Assembly (NCBI GenBank): GCA_033065855.1
Contig: JAVXUO010000180.1
Span: 1 to 64,000, forward strand
Direction of reading: 5' to 3'
Length of the DNA stretch: 64,000 nucleotides
Source of the DNA: Escallonia rubra
Taxonomy: Eukaryota > Streptophyta > Magnoliopsida > Escalloniales > Escalloniaceae
Shown here one piece after another: positions 1-12,700 of this stretch. Under the pieces are notes generated by a model. That model had not been told where the DNA came from, did no database searches, and saw only the letters and a program-made list of their open reading frames with translations. The stretch's first letter is position 1, and the number at the start of each line of letters is the position of its first letter. The position numbers and the translations under genes were made by a program.

Positions 1-779
1 GGTTGTTACTTATTAAATTGGAATGCACCTCAGTATTCTTTTGTAAAGATATTTAACAGTAACGTAAAAGAAGATATAGAGGTGTTGGGGTGGGGGGGGG
101 GGGAAGCTAACGAAATAGCCATCTGAGAAATATGAGACTAAAATAAGGCCTACTTAATAAAATGTTGGACTCATACTGTCTCCAGGAGTCCAGGTACAGT
201 TAAAAAGACCGTACTGCATTACTATCTGAAAAGAGGGCTGAACCATATAAATACTTAAAAGTATAAGCTGAGGACTTATAAGCACCCTGAGAAGTACACG
301 GTTTTAGAGTAGCTAAAATCCTTACTGCATTGCAAAGTTTCTGACCATAAATTTATCGAGAAAGATGTTAACATATTTAGAGTTTTGTTAGTTAACTCTC
401 AATCCAAGCAAAGGTATTTACTTGTTGATCCTCAACCTAAAAATGTTTATATGACTCAAATTAACCTAATAATCTAGTCTTTAGCTATTGTGATTGCTAA
501 AGTAAGACCATAGAGCTCGGACGATGTGTATGAATATCAGCTGCCACTGAAGTCGCCTACCAACAACAAAGATGTTCCATAATTAAGCAGGTTATGAGGT
601 TCAGTATGTATCAGAAAAATTGACAGCTGATGAACATTGACAGAATGGGTGTCACTGCTCAACAAGCGAAGCTGTTAAGTCCAAAAAAGAACATTAAAGA
701 AGCAAAGATGCTTAGTTGCATACCTATCGACCTGATGACAGTAAGATTCACATCAATTCATCTCCGCCATGAAGTTCTC
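1..779. other. 3' flank of SF1, no gene seen
   Basis: This AT-rich stretch lies downstream of the SF1 stop codon and probably holds its 3' UTR. A run of 12 G at 92-103 is the only striking feature. No protein or RNA gene was recognised. Confidence 0.5.
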
Positions 780-3203
780 CTACTCTGCATCTGCGGCATT
801 ACTTGTCTTCTCCGAAGATGACACTGGTGGAGGAACCGGCGGATTTGAGGCCCAGGGCACATTACCTATGCTCTGTGAATGGTCCACTGTCTGCGGCACA
901 GTAGGAGGAGGAGGCACCGGCTGAGCTACACCATAATAAGGTGGGTAACCAAATGAAGGTGCTGGATATGGAGGTTGAGCACTTGGCGGAATAGCTGGGA
1001 CAGAATTCCCATACACAAAAGAAGGAGCAGTCTGGAAGGGTGTACTACTCTGAGATTGCACTCCAGGTGGATAACTCTGTTGTTGTTCACTAGAAGATAC
1101 AGTTGGTGAAGGGATGCCAGAAGCAGCAGTCTGCACTGGTGGAGGATACTGTACCCCATAAGGAGGCATATACTGACCTGGTACGGGTGAATACATTGTT
1201 GAACCAGAAGGGAGAGAGGGGTAAGGAGCATAAGGAGGAGGGACAGGAGGTCCCCACGGAACTGGAGTGCCAGTGTAACTACTTGGAGGTGCATTCCCTA
1301 TGGGGGCACCAGCAGTAAACTGCTGGGATGGATAGGAACCAGCAGTTTGGTTGGGACCAGAATGTGCAGGTACAGCTGGAGCAGGAGGACCTGCGGGCAC
1401 AGCAGGCTGAGGTGGCTTACCAGCAACTCTCACAGCAATAGTTCTTCCATCCAAACGGTGGCCATTCATGCTAGCGATAGCACTATTGGCCTGTTGCACA
1501 TCAGAATATTTTACGAAACCATAACCTTTGCTCAATCCACTAATACGGTCCTTAATTACCTTAGCCATCACTATAGCACCAAAAGGAGAAAACAACCTGA
1601 TCAAGCCATCATCATCAAGGGTAGGAGGCAAGTACCCAATATACAAATTTGTCTCATCGTAATCCTTTAAGGGCTTGATAAGATTTGACCCTATGCCAGG
1701 ATGTGAGGTACCACCAATGCCCCCAGCATTGCTGCTTCCTGAACTAACGGAACCGAGAGCCAGGGTTGCAGAATTCTGCTTGGTCAAGGATTCAGGGACT
1801 GTCCCTCCTAGCTCTGCCAAGAAGTTTTGATATTCATCATCCATTTTCTTGCCAGTAGTTGCCTTCACCGGACAATCATTAGTGGGGTGGCCACCATCAC
1901 CGCATATTTTGCAGAGAACGTCACTCTTAAAAGTTGTAAGCCGGGAAGGACACCCAAACTGCCGATGCCCAGCTTCACCACACAATCTACAGAACTCTTC
2001 ATCTCTTATAGTTCCATTAAGAGCAGCAAGCTCCCTAAGCTGTTGCCTCTTGTGCTCGTTAATATCCTCGTCAACAGGCTGCAATAGCTTCTCCACCATT
2101 CCTGCAGCCGCTTCGAGTGCTTCCTGTGTCTCAGCTTCAACCAAAACATGCAAATCCTCATTCTCCGAAGGATCAGGTTTCAAGTCCCTTTTCTGCCCTA
2201 CACGCCCTTCTTTCACCGACCCTTTGCCCCGAATTACAATCTTCGCTCCCGTCTCCCTCTCCATCCTCTTCTGTGTGTTACCCCTGGGCCCAATTATCAG
2301 TCCAATGAAATTATAACCCGGGTACTGCCTCATTGGTATGTACAGCTTCTTATGAAGCTTAGGAGGTCGGTAGTCAGCCGGCGGCTTAAAGGTGGGGCTC
2401 CTCTTTATGATTTCCGCTATAGTTTCTTGTCTCTCTCTATTCAACCTCTCGCGCATACGATACTCTCTAGTATTTATCCGGACACCCAAGTTATCGTATA
2501 TTGGTTCGGGCGAAGGAGACCGGGCGCCTTCCGGACGGTCATCCAACGGCACGCATTGCAACTTTCTATTGATCTCTAACAGCCTAAGGTTGAGCACTTG
2601 TACCTCGGGATCAATGATGTCGATGCCCCCAATCACCGGCTTCGGGTCATCCGCCCACCGCGATTTCCGCTTCCTCTTGCCCCCACCGTCGCTTCCCCCC
2701 TCGTTCGAGTCGCTGGGCGGCGGGTCCCACCGGCTCCGTCGCCTGCGCCTGCTGGTTGTCTCCTCCTCTCCGCCCGAGCAGTCCCTGTCGGTCCCGCTCT
2801 GCGTGTTGGCGACCCCATTTTCGGACAGCAATGGCTTCGGCACGACGGGTTTCGAATCCAACAACTTCTCTTCCGCTGTCACGTGCCCGTTTTCGGGCTT
2901 TTGGCCATCGGCTGGCGATATTTGTTGGGTATCCCGACCAGAACAATCCAGGGTCTTGTCCGATTGGTTGAGATCATAAGGAGCTAGGGTTTGGGGTTGA
3001 TTTTGTTCATGGGAACATTGAGCAGGGGTTTGTTGAGAGGAATCTAGGGTTGCGTTGGACTGTGTGAGATCATGGGAAGCTAGGGTTTCTTCTGCTGGGA
3101 TTTGGTAATTCAAATCGAGAGCATGGGAAGGGTACTTATTGTTTGGAATTAGGGTTTCGGGTAGGTTTTGGATTGGGTTTTCTTGCGATTGGAGGGTCTC
3201 CAT
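780..3203 (-). CDS. SF1: Splicing factor 1 / branchpoint-bridging protein (KH, zinc knuckles, RRM)
   Basis: This 807-residue protein is encoded without introns. Family knowledge: SF1/BBP binds the intron branchpoint and U2AF65 in the nucleus during early spliceosome assembly. Seen in order: a Gln/Pro-rich N-terminus with a degenerate repeat (about 15-90); two basic-SRW motifs (about 151-160 and 176-183), the U2AF-ligand type; an SPSP motif near 229-232, the regulatory phosphorylation site type; a KH-QUA2 domain (about 285-395) with an intact GPRG loop near 305-308; two CCHC zinc knuckles (about 405-418 and 431-444); an RRM (about 518-595); and a long Pro/Ser/Tyr-rich tail. The extra RRM between knuckles and tail is typical of plant SF1 and absent from animal SF1. 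The start is the first ATG of the open frame. Many overlapping frames on both strands are shadows of this gene. Confidence 0.97.
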   Translation of the reverse strand: METLQSQENPIQNLPETLIPNNKYPSHALDLNYQIPAEETLASHDLTQSNATLDSSQQTPAQCSHEQNQPQTLAPYDLNQSDKTLDCSGRDTQQISPADGQKPENGHVTAEEKLLDSKPVVPKPLLSENGVANTQSGTDRDCSGGEEETTSRRRRRSRWDPPPSDSNEGGSDGGGKRKRKSRWADDPKPVIGGIDIIDPEVQVLNLRLLEINRKLQCVPLDDRPEGARSPSPEPIYDNLGVRINTREYRMRERLNRERQETIAEIIKRSPTFKPPADYRPPKLHKKLYIPMRQYPGYNFIGLIIGPRGNTQKRMERETGAKIVIRGKGSVKEGRVGQKRDLKPDPSENEDLHVLVEAETQEALEAAAGMVEKLLQPVDEDINEHKRQQLRELAALNGTIRDEEFCRLCGEAGHRQFGCPSRLTTFKSDVLCKICGDGGHPTNDCPVKATTGKKMDDEYQNFLAELGGTVPESLTKQNSATLALGSVSSGSSNAGGIGGTSHPGIGSNLIKPLKDYDETNLYIGYLPPTLDDDGLIRLFSPFGAIVMAKVIKDRISGLSKGYGFVKYSDVQQANSAIASMNGHRLDGRTIAVRVAGKPPQPAVPAGPPAPAVPAHSGPNQTAGSYPSQQFTAGAPIGNAPPSSYTGTPVPWGPPVPPPYAPYPSLPSGSTMYSPVPGQYMPPYGVQYPPPVQTAASGIPSPTVSSSEQQQSYPPGVQSQSSTPFQTAPSFVYGNSVPAIPPSAQPPYPAPSFGYPPYYGVAQPVPPPPTVPQTVDHSQSIGNVPWASNPPVPPPVSSSEKTSNAADAE
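2985..3157 (-). repeat. Four telo-box-like motifs at the start of the SF1 coding region
   Basis: TAGGGTTT (reverse of AAACCCTA) lies at 2985-2992, 3079-3086 and 3150-3157, with a one-base variant at 3045-3052. All four are in the same reading frame and encode a Thr-Leu pair, so they belong to a degenerate repeat of the N-terminal protein. Teloboxes near plant gene starts are known binding sites for TRB-type factors. A regulatory role here is inference. Confidence 0.5.
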
Positions 3204-5828
3204 ATAGGATTTTCCAACGACTGAGAAAAGGATTGATGAGAATCTGCAGACGGGGAATGCTGATTATTCAATAAAGGGGAGGATTTATAACATGGATTCA
3301 CCGTACACGGATTGGATTTGGATCTTCTGAGTCGGTTTATATTTTCTAGATTGTGGGGCTGTCGGGTCTGGGCCGCTTTTGCCGCTAAAACTGCATTAGC
3401 GATAAAATATTAAGTATTAGGTAACAAGTTTACGAAGGCGTAGAAATAAACATTTTGAGCGAAGAGATACGTATGTCATCTGTAAACGTGAAACACCTTC
3501 GTTCAAGCAGCTTGAAAATTTATGAATTCGAACCATGGGATGGGAAGATGTTATGTTCTACCTGTTTTCGTGCTAGGATGAGTGAGCTTCGCGTAGCCAA
3601 ATTAGAGAAAATTTGAAGCACCTTTACTTGTCGATGTTCTTTTCATCTGTGTTGGACAAGTTTTATGAATAACTTTGCAGCCAAAGTCGTAACGCTGCTA
3701 AACTAATTTATGGGAAGCATTGTGCATTCGTGCATTCTTTAGGTTCAAGAGAAATCGAGGGGCATACAAACTTTTAAGGACAAATGAATTTTTTGAGAGA
3801 AGTAAGGACAAATGAAAAAAGGGTCTGTTTGAAATCTTTTACAGCGTTTAATTGTCCACTCTTAAACAAAATAAAAGGAAAATCAGTTTAATTTTTATTT
3901 TTTACAAGAGCACGTGGTTTTTTGATTAGCCAGTTTTTATTTTGAGTTTTTTCTTTATCATATTTTTCTTAATTCTTCCACCAACCTTATAGTTGCATTT
4001 TTCTCCAACATGCACTTTCCCAGAACTCCGAAGCACCACCATCGGCCAATACCACCACCACCATCCAATTCGCAACACCACTACTATAATCAAATTCACA
4101 GCACCACCACTCAATTGTAATTTCACTCTCTAAAAAAACCCCTTTCACACAGCAAATAAAATGGGTTTGTTTTGAGGAAGCTTTTGCAAGGAGCAATAAC
4201 AAGAGACACGACAACAAGATGGTGATGACGGGTAGATTCATTGGTGGGATGGTGATGGTAGGGCAAATTGTTGGTTGTGCGACGGTGCTAAGGTGGTGGC
4301 GTTGTTTGAGGTCCCATTGGTTGTCCATGGGAATGCGGGGTGGAGATGGTGGGTTAAAGTCTGATTCATTGTCGAAGGCGGGGGTGGGGTTGGGTGGCCG
4401 GGGGGGGGAAATCTGTGGGTGGCGATGATAGTAGGGTCGTGGTGCTGTGGCAGATCTGTAGGTAGCAGTGGCGGGAGTGTGGCGGTGGTGTGACAGACCT
4501 GTGGTTGTCGAAGGCGTAGGGCGACCATGTCAAGGCAGATTCGTGGGTCACAACGGCGATAGGGTGAGGACGGTGGGATAACCGCTGGTGGTGATGTGAG
4601 CGTATGTAGGAGTGGGGATGGTGGCGACGTGGTGAAGGTTTGGCTGATGGAAGGAAGTGTCTACTGGTGGTGCTCTGTGTGTGAGGGGATTTTGTTAAAA
4701 TGATGCTTTTTTTTTTCTCGTAACAAAGTTTGAAAGTTGAATCTTAAAATCAAAATTAAAACTGAAAGCCCAAAACTTCAAAATGGAGTTTTTAGTCCCA
4801 TTTAAAAAACTGATTTACAAACTGAAGGGGGAAAAAAACGAAAATTGTTTGTCAAACGCTTTATAAAACTGGAGGAAAAATTAAAAACAAAACTCTGTCA
4901 AATACTATCGAAAATTGCTGAATTCTCGTCTAGGGGCATCTTATGCGCACCATTAATTGGCATTACCAAGACCAATAACCGTAATGGGGACATTGAACCT
5001 TGCAATTTTAATGTTGCCTAACATTTTAGACAAATCCCTTGAACTCTATGAGCTATAAAGTGTTGGTTCTTGGTACAGTACGTGGGGGGTTAAGTCGTAC
5101 GAATAGGGCATTATAATGGTTTTCTTTCTTGGATAATGTCAGTTAAATTTAAGATTTATTAGCGTTGGGGTAGCTCGTTAGACGTTTCATAATAAGGTAT
5201 GTTATCCTTTTTCCTTCGCAGCACTTTTTACTAATGTATTCGGATAACCCAATGCAAGACGTGCGAGGCTCTGTACCGCAGATGCAAGGGCTTAGAACAG
5301 TAGGGCAAATTTATACCATAAATTATAATATTTTGATGAAATTCTTAAGTTTGAACAACCAAAAAAAAAAAAATAACAAGAAAAGACCGCTCTTAACACG
5401 AAGTGCAACTTTAAAAAATAGTTTTGATAAAACTACACCACTTTAGTTACCATTTTATTCACTTTCAATGTTTTTTAAGAATTAAAAAAGATGCCTTTTA
5501 GAAAATTTGGAAAAGTATTTGCTAACATGCTTGAACAACACTTTGATAATAACAAAATTCATATGTTTTAACTTAATACTAGTATGTTGAAAAATATTGT
5601 AAATACCTTGTTTGAAGGTAGTTTTCAACATACGTATTATACGATGAGGTGAGTGAATGGTGAGTAATGCCGATATTCCGTATTCAGTGATCTTATTTCC
5701 CACTTGCAAACCCATCCAAATAATAGAATCTCAACCGAAACACGCAAAAGAAACAAGCTCTCTCTCTCTCTCTCTCTCTCGGCAAACAAAAGCACAAAAC
5801 TTATTCACATCCCTTCGAGCGGTGACAA
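3204..5828. other. Spacer between SF1 and the PLAT gene
   Basis: The SF1 promoter side is at the left. The middle (about 3822-4914) is a diverged repeat listed separately. Before the PLAT stop lies a CT microsatellite at about 5757-5780. No gene was recognised; the open frames around 4219-4551 come from GGT/GAT-rich low-complexity DNA. Confidence 0.5.
3822..4914. repeat. Diverged dispersed repeat, GGT/GAT-rich core
   Basis: The segment opens with GGGTCTGTTTGAAAT and closes, read from the other strand, with a loosely similar TATTTGACAGAG stretch. A/T-rich arms flank a core rich in GGTGGTGATGG-type triplets. A second copy with matching right-arm wording is at 54636-55790. The layout suggests a non-autonomous DNA element, but the terminal match is poor and no target duplication was found, so edges are approximate. 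Confidence 0.35.
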
Positions 5829-7453
5829 TCACTCCGAAGCGGAGCCAACACGCTTCCCAACAACAAAAGGCCCATGCCCAGATTTCCCGGCCTTATTGTC
5901 CATCTCACTGCACCCATCGAGCACCGCTGTTAACTGATAGGGCGGAGCGTCACTGGCCAGCCACTGGTCGACGTAGAAGACTGTCTGGCTGCAAAACTTG
6001 TGGGGCCCGGTGGACGTGACCTCCACATAATCGCATAACCAACCGTGGTGGTCACCCGACCCGTCAGAGGTGAGGTTGAGGCGGCAGATTGGCGAGCCGA
6101 TGCATGGGCCTCGCCCGGTGAAAATGTCTAGAGTGCCCCGCTCGAAGTAGTCGTGCTTTTGGCCCATCAGGCCCCAGTCCTCTAGATCCGAGGCCCATAC
6201 TGACTTGCCGCTCGAGTCTCCGAGTGTTAAGCTGATGGTTGAGTCCGTTCCGGCCTTGATGATCGAGCCCGTTTGGATGTATATATTGTATACGCACTCG
6301 TTCTATGTTAAAAAGAAAGAAAAAACATCCAAATAAGATTAGGCAAAAAATAAATAACAAAGCTAACAATGACATGGCACGACAGATAGACGACATTAGA
6401 GGATTACCGATATCACAGCTAGAAAGGAGTTCAAGAATCAATTTTCTTTTTGTAAGGGCTACAACCACTTATTTTGAATTTTTTACCTTATATTACAGGG
6501 TGGATCTCAAAAGATATGAAAGATCTAGCTACAAGCCGTTCATACGGCTTTTATCTAATATGGCTCTTTATAAAATTCTATATATATCTAAGAGATCGAG
6601 TATGGAGTTCTATTTTACTCACTTTAAATTGATTGTCCGATTCCGTCCTTTTTTTTGCTCTGATTGTTAATTTCATATTGTACACATCCTTACGATTATG
6701 CATCAAATGCCCAAGCTTCAGCGGGGTAAACACATATTTTATTTCATATTATTTGGGAAGCCCCACGACTTCTTACACTACCAGAAAGCGGAAACATATA
6801 ATGTACTCTGATGGCGGAATTTGTACTTCAATCGAGTATTCAACGACTAATGTTTTGGATCTCAAGACCCGAGACATCGTGTACCAGTTGTGACAAGACG
6901 CAATGTATGGTTAGTTATAAACATAGGTCGTTTTTCTAATCCAACATCTATGACCATCCCAAATGGAAACATGTTCATTGCAAACTCCAGCCTCTACACT
7001 TTGCACCAAATCCAGCCCTTTTCATACGTTAATGGACATTGGATTCACACAAAACGAAACGGCTTCGGATGCTCCAGAGTCACATTAGAGGAAAACAAAA
7101 GAAGGCAATGGTGTGGCAGCATTAACTCTACATCTTTGTTCTCACTTGACATCTCATCATGCAGGGCATCTAATTAAGAAAAAAGGTTGGAACGTACGAC
7201 TGAACTTCAACAAATCCAACGATGTTGCTTGCTCCTAGTGATGATGATGTTGCAGTAGATCTATGATTATCTGGCTGGATATGTATTGCCAAGACATGTA
7301 CATTACATATATATGGTGATGACGATGATTATAACAAGGAGATCTAGTTAATGTTAAGATCATGCTCATCTTTACACTTACAGCGGAACTTCCGGCGGCA
7401 GCTGAGAGGAAGATAGCGACCAAAGCCAGTGTGAAGAAGCGGCGACTCGGCAT
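5829..7453 (-). CDS. PLAT domain-containing stress protein, secretory/ER type
   Basis: Two exons on the minus strand, 7382-7453 and 5829-6302, joined in phase 0 by a GT-AG intron of about 1.08 kb, give 181 residues. This equals, as I recall, the length of Arabidopsis PLAT1. Exon 1 encodes only a signal peptide (basic start, then a hydrophobic Leu/Ala/Ile core ending near Ser-Ala). Exon 2 opens NECVYNIYIQTGS, the usual beginning of a plant PLAT/LH2 beta-sandwich, and carries the conserved tracts WASDLEDWGL, DYFERG, LDIFTGRGPC, HHGWLCDYVEV and FYVDQWLA. Such proteins sit in the endomembrane system and are linked to abiotic stress tolerance; membrane or lipid binding is assumed from the fold. 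The AT-rich intron shows no gene of its own. Confidence 0.93.
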
Positions 7454-9700
7454 CTCTCTCTGCTGTATCTTCTTTGTGATGATTTTTTGCTGAGGGTAGG
7501 TTCTTTTTTGAGCCTTAGTTGGGAGTAGATTAGGCTAGTAACTAGTTATAGATGGGATCCGATTCTGCTGTGCATGATTGAACTTTACATATATCAAGTA
7601 CAAATAGTATATAAAAACTACGAAAATGCGTCGATAAGGGAACTTTTGAAAAAAGATGAACACACCAGCCATACATCAACCTACACAAAAAAAAAGATTT
7701 TAACGAGCGAATGGTTGATAATTGTTAGTTTCAGAGCATCCTAAGATAAACGAATGTTAGAGCATATGATGTCAAAACACTCGTTCATATTAAATGGTCC
7801 TGAGTCATATACACGAAATGCACTTATCAAATGAAGCCTTTAAAATGTTAAGAATCTCAGGGCGATATGTAAATCCGAGGTAAAATAGTCCAGCTTATTA
7901 TTGGGGAAAAAAATATCTTACACATGATTTGTGACATGACAGGTGCATTCTTAACTTAAACCACAGAATTTTTGTTCCAATCTAGAAATTAAGATAATAG
8001 AAGGGGAAAAGAAATAACATCTAATTGTTTTCGAGATAAAGAAAAGTCTGATAATAAAATATAACTTGGTCATTAATTATATATATTTGGAAAAAACCCC
8101 ACCACGTGAGAGACCCGTACATGGTGGACAGAGGAGCAAATACTATTTTTTTGTTTCCAAAAGATAAGTTAAGTCCAGCTATATTGTTATATTATGAAAA
8201 AGCACCCTCATAGTACAGCCTTTTTTCAACTTTTAATTGTTCTCTTTACTAGTAAGATAAGTCAGTCTTTTTTTTTTTTTTTTTGGTTTTAAAATTAGAA
8301 ATTCATGGGCTGGGGCATTTAATGGACATAGAGAAAAAGGTAATTAATATCATCGCTATTTATAAAAATCTTAAACTAAGTGGACTGGACTGATATATTA
8401 TTCAATGGTGCTGGCATTATAGCAACATTTTTTATTTGTAAGACCTGACCAAAAACTGTGCGAATCTACATTACAAGATGTCTGATGAAAATAAAATATG
8501 CATCAGTTTATGTAAGAAGTTGTGTGATTTACAGATGGTATTAAGATTGATACGTTTGCACCAAAAAAAAATTAAGATTGGTATGTACATGAATACAAGT
8601 TGAAACTAGATGGTCTTAGTTTACATCATATTTGCACCTTCCATCTGGATATGCCCTGCAAGACAAGAATAACAGTTACATAAGGGGGCTGCAAGGCTAA
8701 CAAAGATATTCAGGCAATATGGCAATGATTTATCACTGGATGGTCCTAATTCGGAACGTGGGGCGTATTTACGCGACTGTCTTATAGTTTGCCTAAATAC
8801 CAATTGAAAGCTTTTGTTTTTATTCAAATATATGTGTTAATACAAAACGATTCATACAAGTATGTTAGAAGAAAACTGAAGCGTCCAAACCGATAGCCTT
8901 TGATTCGGTTCGATTCAAAATTTTCCAGACCGATAGATAACGTTTTGGTTTGCGGTTTGATTCTCAAATTGAACCAAACCGAACCGTGCTCACCCTAAGC
9001 AGCGTATGTATCACTGCAGGGGGACAACAACCATATTATACAACATGGTCTGGTTAAAAAACGGGACTCTACTAGGAACAGGATTGTTTGGTAGAAACCG
9101 TCACAACGCTGGTCAGACCGGCCATATTATTGTCATGACATAGTTTTTAGGTGCAAAAATTGAACTGGGTAAAGCAGATTTCGCGCTGTGTCTAAATATA
9201 TATATCAAAGCCTGCTGATGAATTTTCTTTTTTGCCTCCAACAAATCCAAGACTCAATTGATGATTTGTTCTCTCTCAGACATACTGTGTTTTACAACTA
9301 TCTGCATTAATAAGTATAGACTACCAATGTAAGTAGATATCTAAGGTCGGGCAATTAAAATCTAACCAAGTGTTTCCAGGAATCAAAATCAATTAACATT
9401 CTCTGGCATTCAAATTACTAAACACGCAACACTTGACATTTTGCATTGAATTTCTCACTCTTCGAAATCATTTCTCTGCTCAATTATATGATATACTGTA
9501 CTTGTTATTTAATATTTTGACATCAATGTTACTTTTGTAACAATGTCCTCATAGAGGCATATACTGCCATAAACATGGAGAGAGAATGATGACCCCTATA
9601 AACATGCAAGGCTAAAATTCTTTCAATCGTAGTATTGAAGCAGGAACATATTTACTTCAAACAAAAAAGGGGGAAGTCAGTTAATGGAATTCACCTTTAA
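7454..9700. other. Spacer between the PLAT gene and ATG3
   Basis: AT-rich and gene-free by eye. The left end is the PLAT promoter and the right end the ATG3 3' flank. A diverged patch at about 8880-8996, made of words such as GGTTCGGTT and CCAAACCGAACC and ending in GCTCACCCTA, looks like one end of an old hAT-type MITE. Its partner end was not found. Confidence 0.4.
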
Positions 9701-12700
9701 TCAAGTACTGGAGCTACCAAGATCAAAGTCCATCGTGTAATCATATTCAATTGTTGGAATCACGGAAGCCACAAACTTCAAGAATAAAAAGAGGTACCTG
9801 GCATTGGCAAAGTGAATAGTCGAGGTCGATATCAAGTAGTAGGAAAGGCTAACAGACTTAAAACCTGGAAAAAAAGCCTCACCTAAAGCTACATCATTTT
9901 TGCCCGGCCCCTTTGAACAAGTTGCAAGAAAAACACAGAAGCAGCAACTGAAAAAAATAAATCTATAGCCTATAGCTCCACGTTTCAGAATATAAAGCCT
10001 ATTAACCGTAAGAAAACGACGACAGTCGCGATAGGGATAGAATCAAAAGACCTTAAAATTTTTGGAACTATCCCTGTTCATACAGTTCTGACATTCATTA
10101 AAAGACACCCCAGTGAGGCTCGCACCTCCAGATCCAACTTATGCGCCTGCAGGTACTTATAGATAAACCTTGCACAGTTGATTGCTCAACTTACTCTGGG
10201 TTTTATGGCAAGTCTAAGTCCCCAAACAAACAGGCCCACCCTGGCTTATTACTACCTAAAGCACAAACGTTCTAGCACACTTGTGAAGCATGAGATTAGA
10301 AAAGATTATTACTTGTCAACTTCTGGCTCGACTCCTCGTGACATTAGAACATCAATGATTTTTTTCATCACAGCCCCATGACGGCATGGATGTACAGATG
10401 CATGCTTCCCAGGCAAGTGTGGATGGTCTTCAATGGTTACCTGGCATTGACGCAGTTTTGAACAGATAATAAAATCCATAAGTAAGTTAATAAGCAGCAC
10501 AGACAAAGAGACGGGTAAGATAGAGAACGAATGACTAAAAATTTCCCCACCTTTTGACACCCTTGGCTTAAGAAGAGAAATTAAAAATGAGAAAATCAGG
10601 AAAGCCAGGTCCAACACCAAAGTTTAGGAACCAAATAATCAAAACATTGAACCGTTTTCAAAACTTTTGTGAGCAAGATTAAAGTACTTGGCTATGTCAC
10701 TGAATATGATATCATGTTTCTCGTAAGTACCTTACTGCAAGAAAAAGTGCATTGCTGACGCTAGCGCATCAACTGAAGGTACTACCTAATGGTTAAAGTA
10801 ACAGTAGGCCCTTACGAGCCTGGACAGCTGAACCAAAAGATGCCACACAGTTCCTTTTTGACGAACATTTCTCAGAAGTTTAAGTACAAAGAAAATGACT
10901 TTTTTGTGTCACTAAGGGCTGATTCTTTCCATCCATCGACAAAATAAAGATGGTACCATCACCTTGCAGCAATGTGCGACAATCTTTCATAGACATGCCG
11001 CAACCTTTCATATACATGAATTTGCAGGAGAAACAATATTTTCCTAAACTCAAGTAATTGTCTTGAGTTCAATGACACAAACTCTGTACATCACAACAAA
11101 TGAGAAATAGCACGCTGAAAATGCAACAGAAATGGCTCACCGTTTTGCGTGCATGGTCTTGGCTAACATCTTCGAGTACGTCTTCCGGCAGCAGAAGCAT
11201 TCTCGACTACGGTAAAATTGAATACAATTCTATTAGGAAATGGCTCATCGTTTTGCATGCAGTATAATATGGTGCAATTAAAATGATGGTATGGGTGGCT
11301 AGAGCAGTACAACATTATCCATACACTTACTTTTCTACTCAACAATCAAGCATGTCAGTTTTTCTTATACTTGTTATAAAAAAGTCAGAGGTCGGCAACA
11401 ATGTCTTAGGTATTACAAGACTCTAGTAGTGTATCATTTCTGCTTTGACCCAAGCCCCCAACAAAAGCACAAACATATTTAGCAATAGACTGACAGCTAT
11501 CAAGCGGACAGCAAAAGGTAACTTAGCTTTTAGTAAAATAGATTCCTCTACCTTTTGATTTAACATCATCATATATGTTATATGCATATGTTGGCACCAT
11601 AGTGTGCAATACCTGATTAAATCAGCAATGACTTTGTGAGGCGCGAGATCCTTACGACGAGTGGATATAGCCTCGGAGATAACTAGCTATCGAGGAACAG
11701 CAATATTTCATTGTATACCATGATCAGTTAAAATAGAAATTTTAGAATATATCTGCCATTTACTTGGGCAAAATTCTCCGTGATCAATCAAGTTACAGAA
11801 TTTGATAGATTAAACATCCATTTTCCACATGCAATGCATGTAACCACATTTCAAAACTTGACAAAATTACTTGGTCAAAATTCACATGTAAACCAAAGAA
11901 GAGCTTTGGCCTTTAATACATGCTGAGTTCCTGTTTATTCAGGTCAAACATCATATTTGAGACAAACAAAACCGTCTATGCATCTATAACATTGTGCATG
12001 CTGTGGAACTCCGGAAAACCATTGTGCAGCTTGATAAGCCAAAGATATCAGTTATAAACACTTTGCCGGCACTAAGAAAGCAAGCCCTTTTAATAACAAC
12101 AAGGTGTTAGTCTTTGAGAAAAAGGTGAAATAACCGTCATGAGCTTGCAGTATGAGTTGTTTTCCTCGCAAGGCATTCATTACCCGATTATCAAGTTCAA
12201 ACTATCCACAATTAACGAGGGGAAAATAACAATACCAACCTCATCATATCCAGTAAGCCACACCCGTGGAGTTTGATAATATTTGTCATACCTGGGGAAA
12301 GTAGGAAAAAGAGGAGGAGAAAACAGCATAAACATAGTGAACTGAACTAAAAATTTTGCTAAACTTCAAGTATTAAAAAAATTTCAACTTTAACAGGAAC
12401 TATATGGTTAAATCTCACTTACGTGATGCTGACATCATATGTCCGTGTTCGCAGAATATTGTCGTCATCAGGTTCATGAGCCACAAGGTACGTCGACTGA
12501 AGTGTAGCCTGCACCATGCATACAATAGACTTTCAAAGTCAACTAATGGAGCTTTTAACTGTGAGTAAGTTCATACATCACAGTGGCCTTCTCATAAATT
12601 ATTGGACTTATTACACATCATTGAATTACAAAACACCCTTTTCCTTTACAGAACATGGCGTTCATTCTACAATTATCTAAAGTTTGGGGTAGCATGCATC

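Noticed and set aside
1103-2987. Several frames of 60-195 codons on the plus strand and in other minus frames
   Set aside because: Shadows of the SF1 coding sequence, with no family resemblance.
8621-8827. 68-codon minus-strand frame between the PLAT gene and ATG3
   Set aside because: No recognisable domain, no splice partners, and AT-rich surroundings.
8880-8996. GGTTCGGTT-rich patch as a complete MITE
   Set aside because: Only one plausible end (GCTCACCCTA) is present; no partner end or duplication was found.
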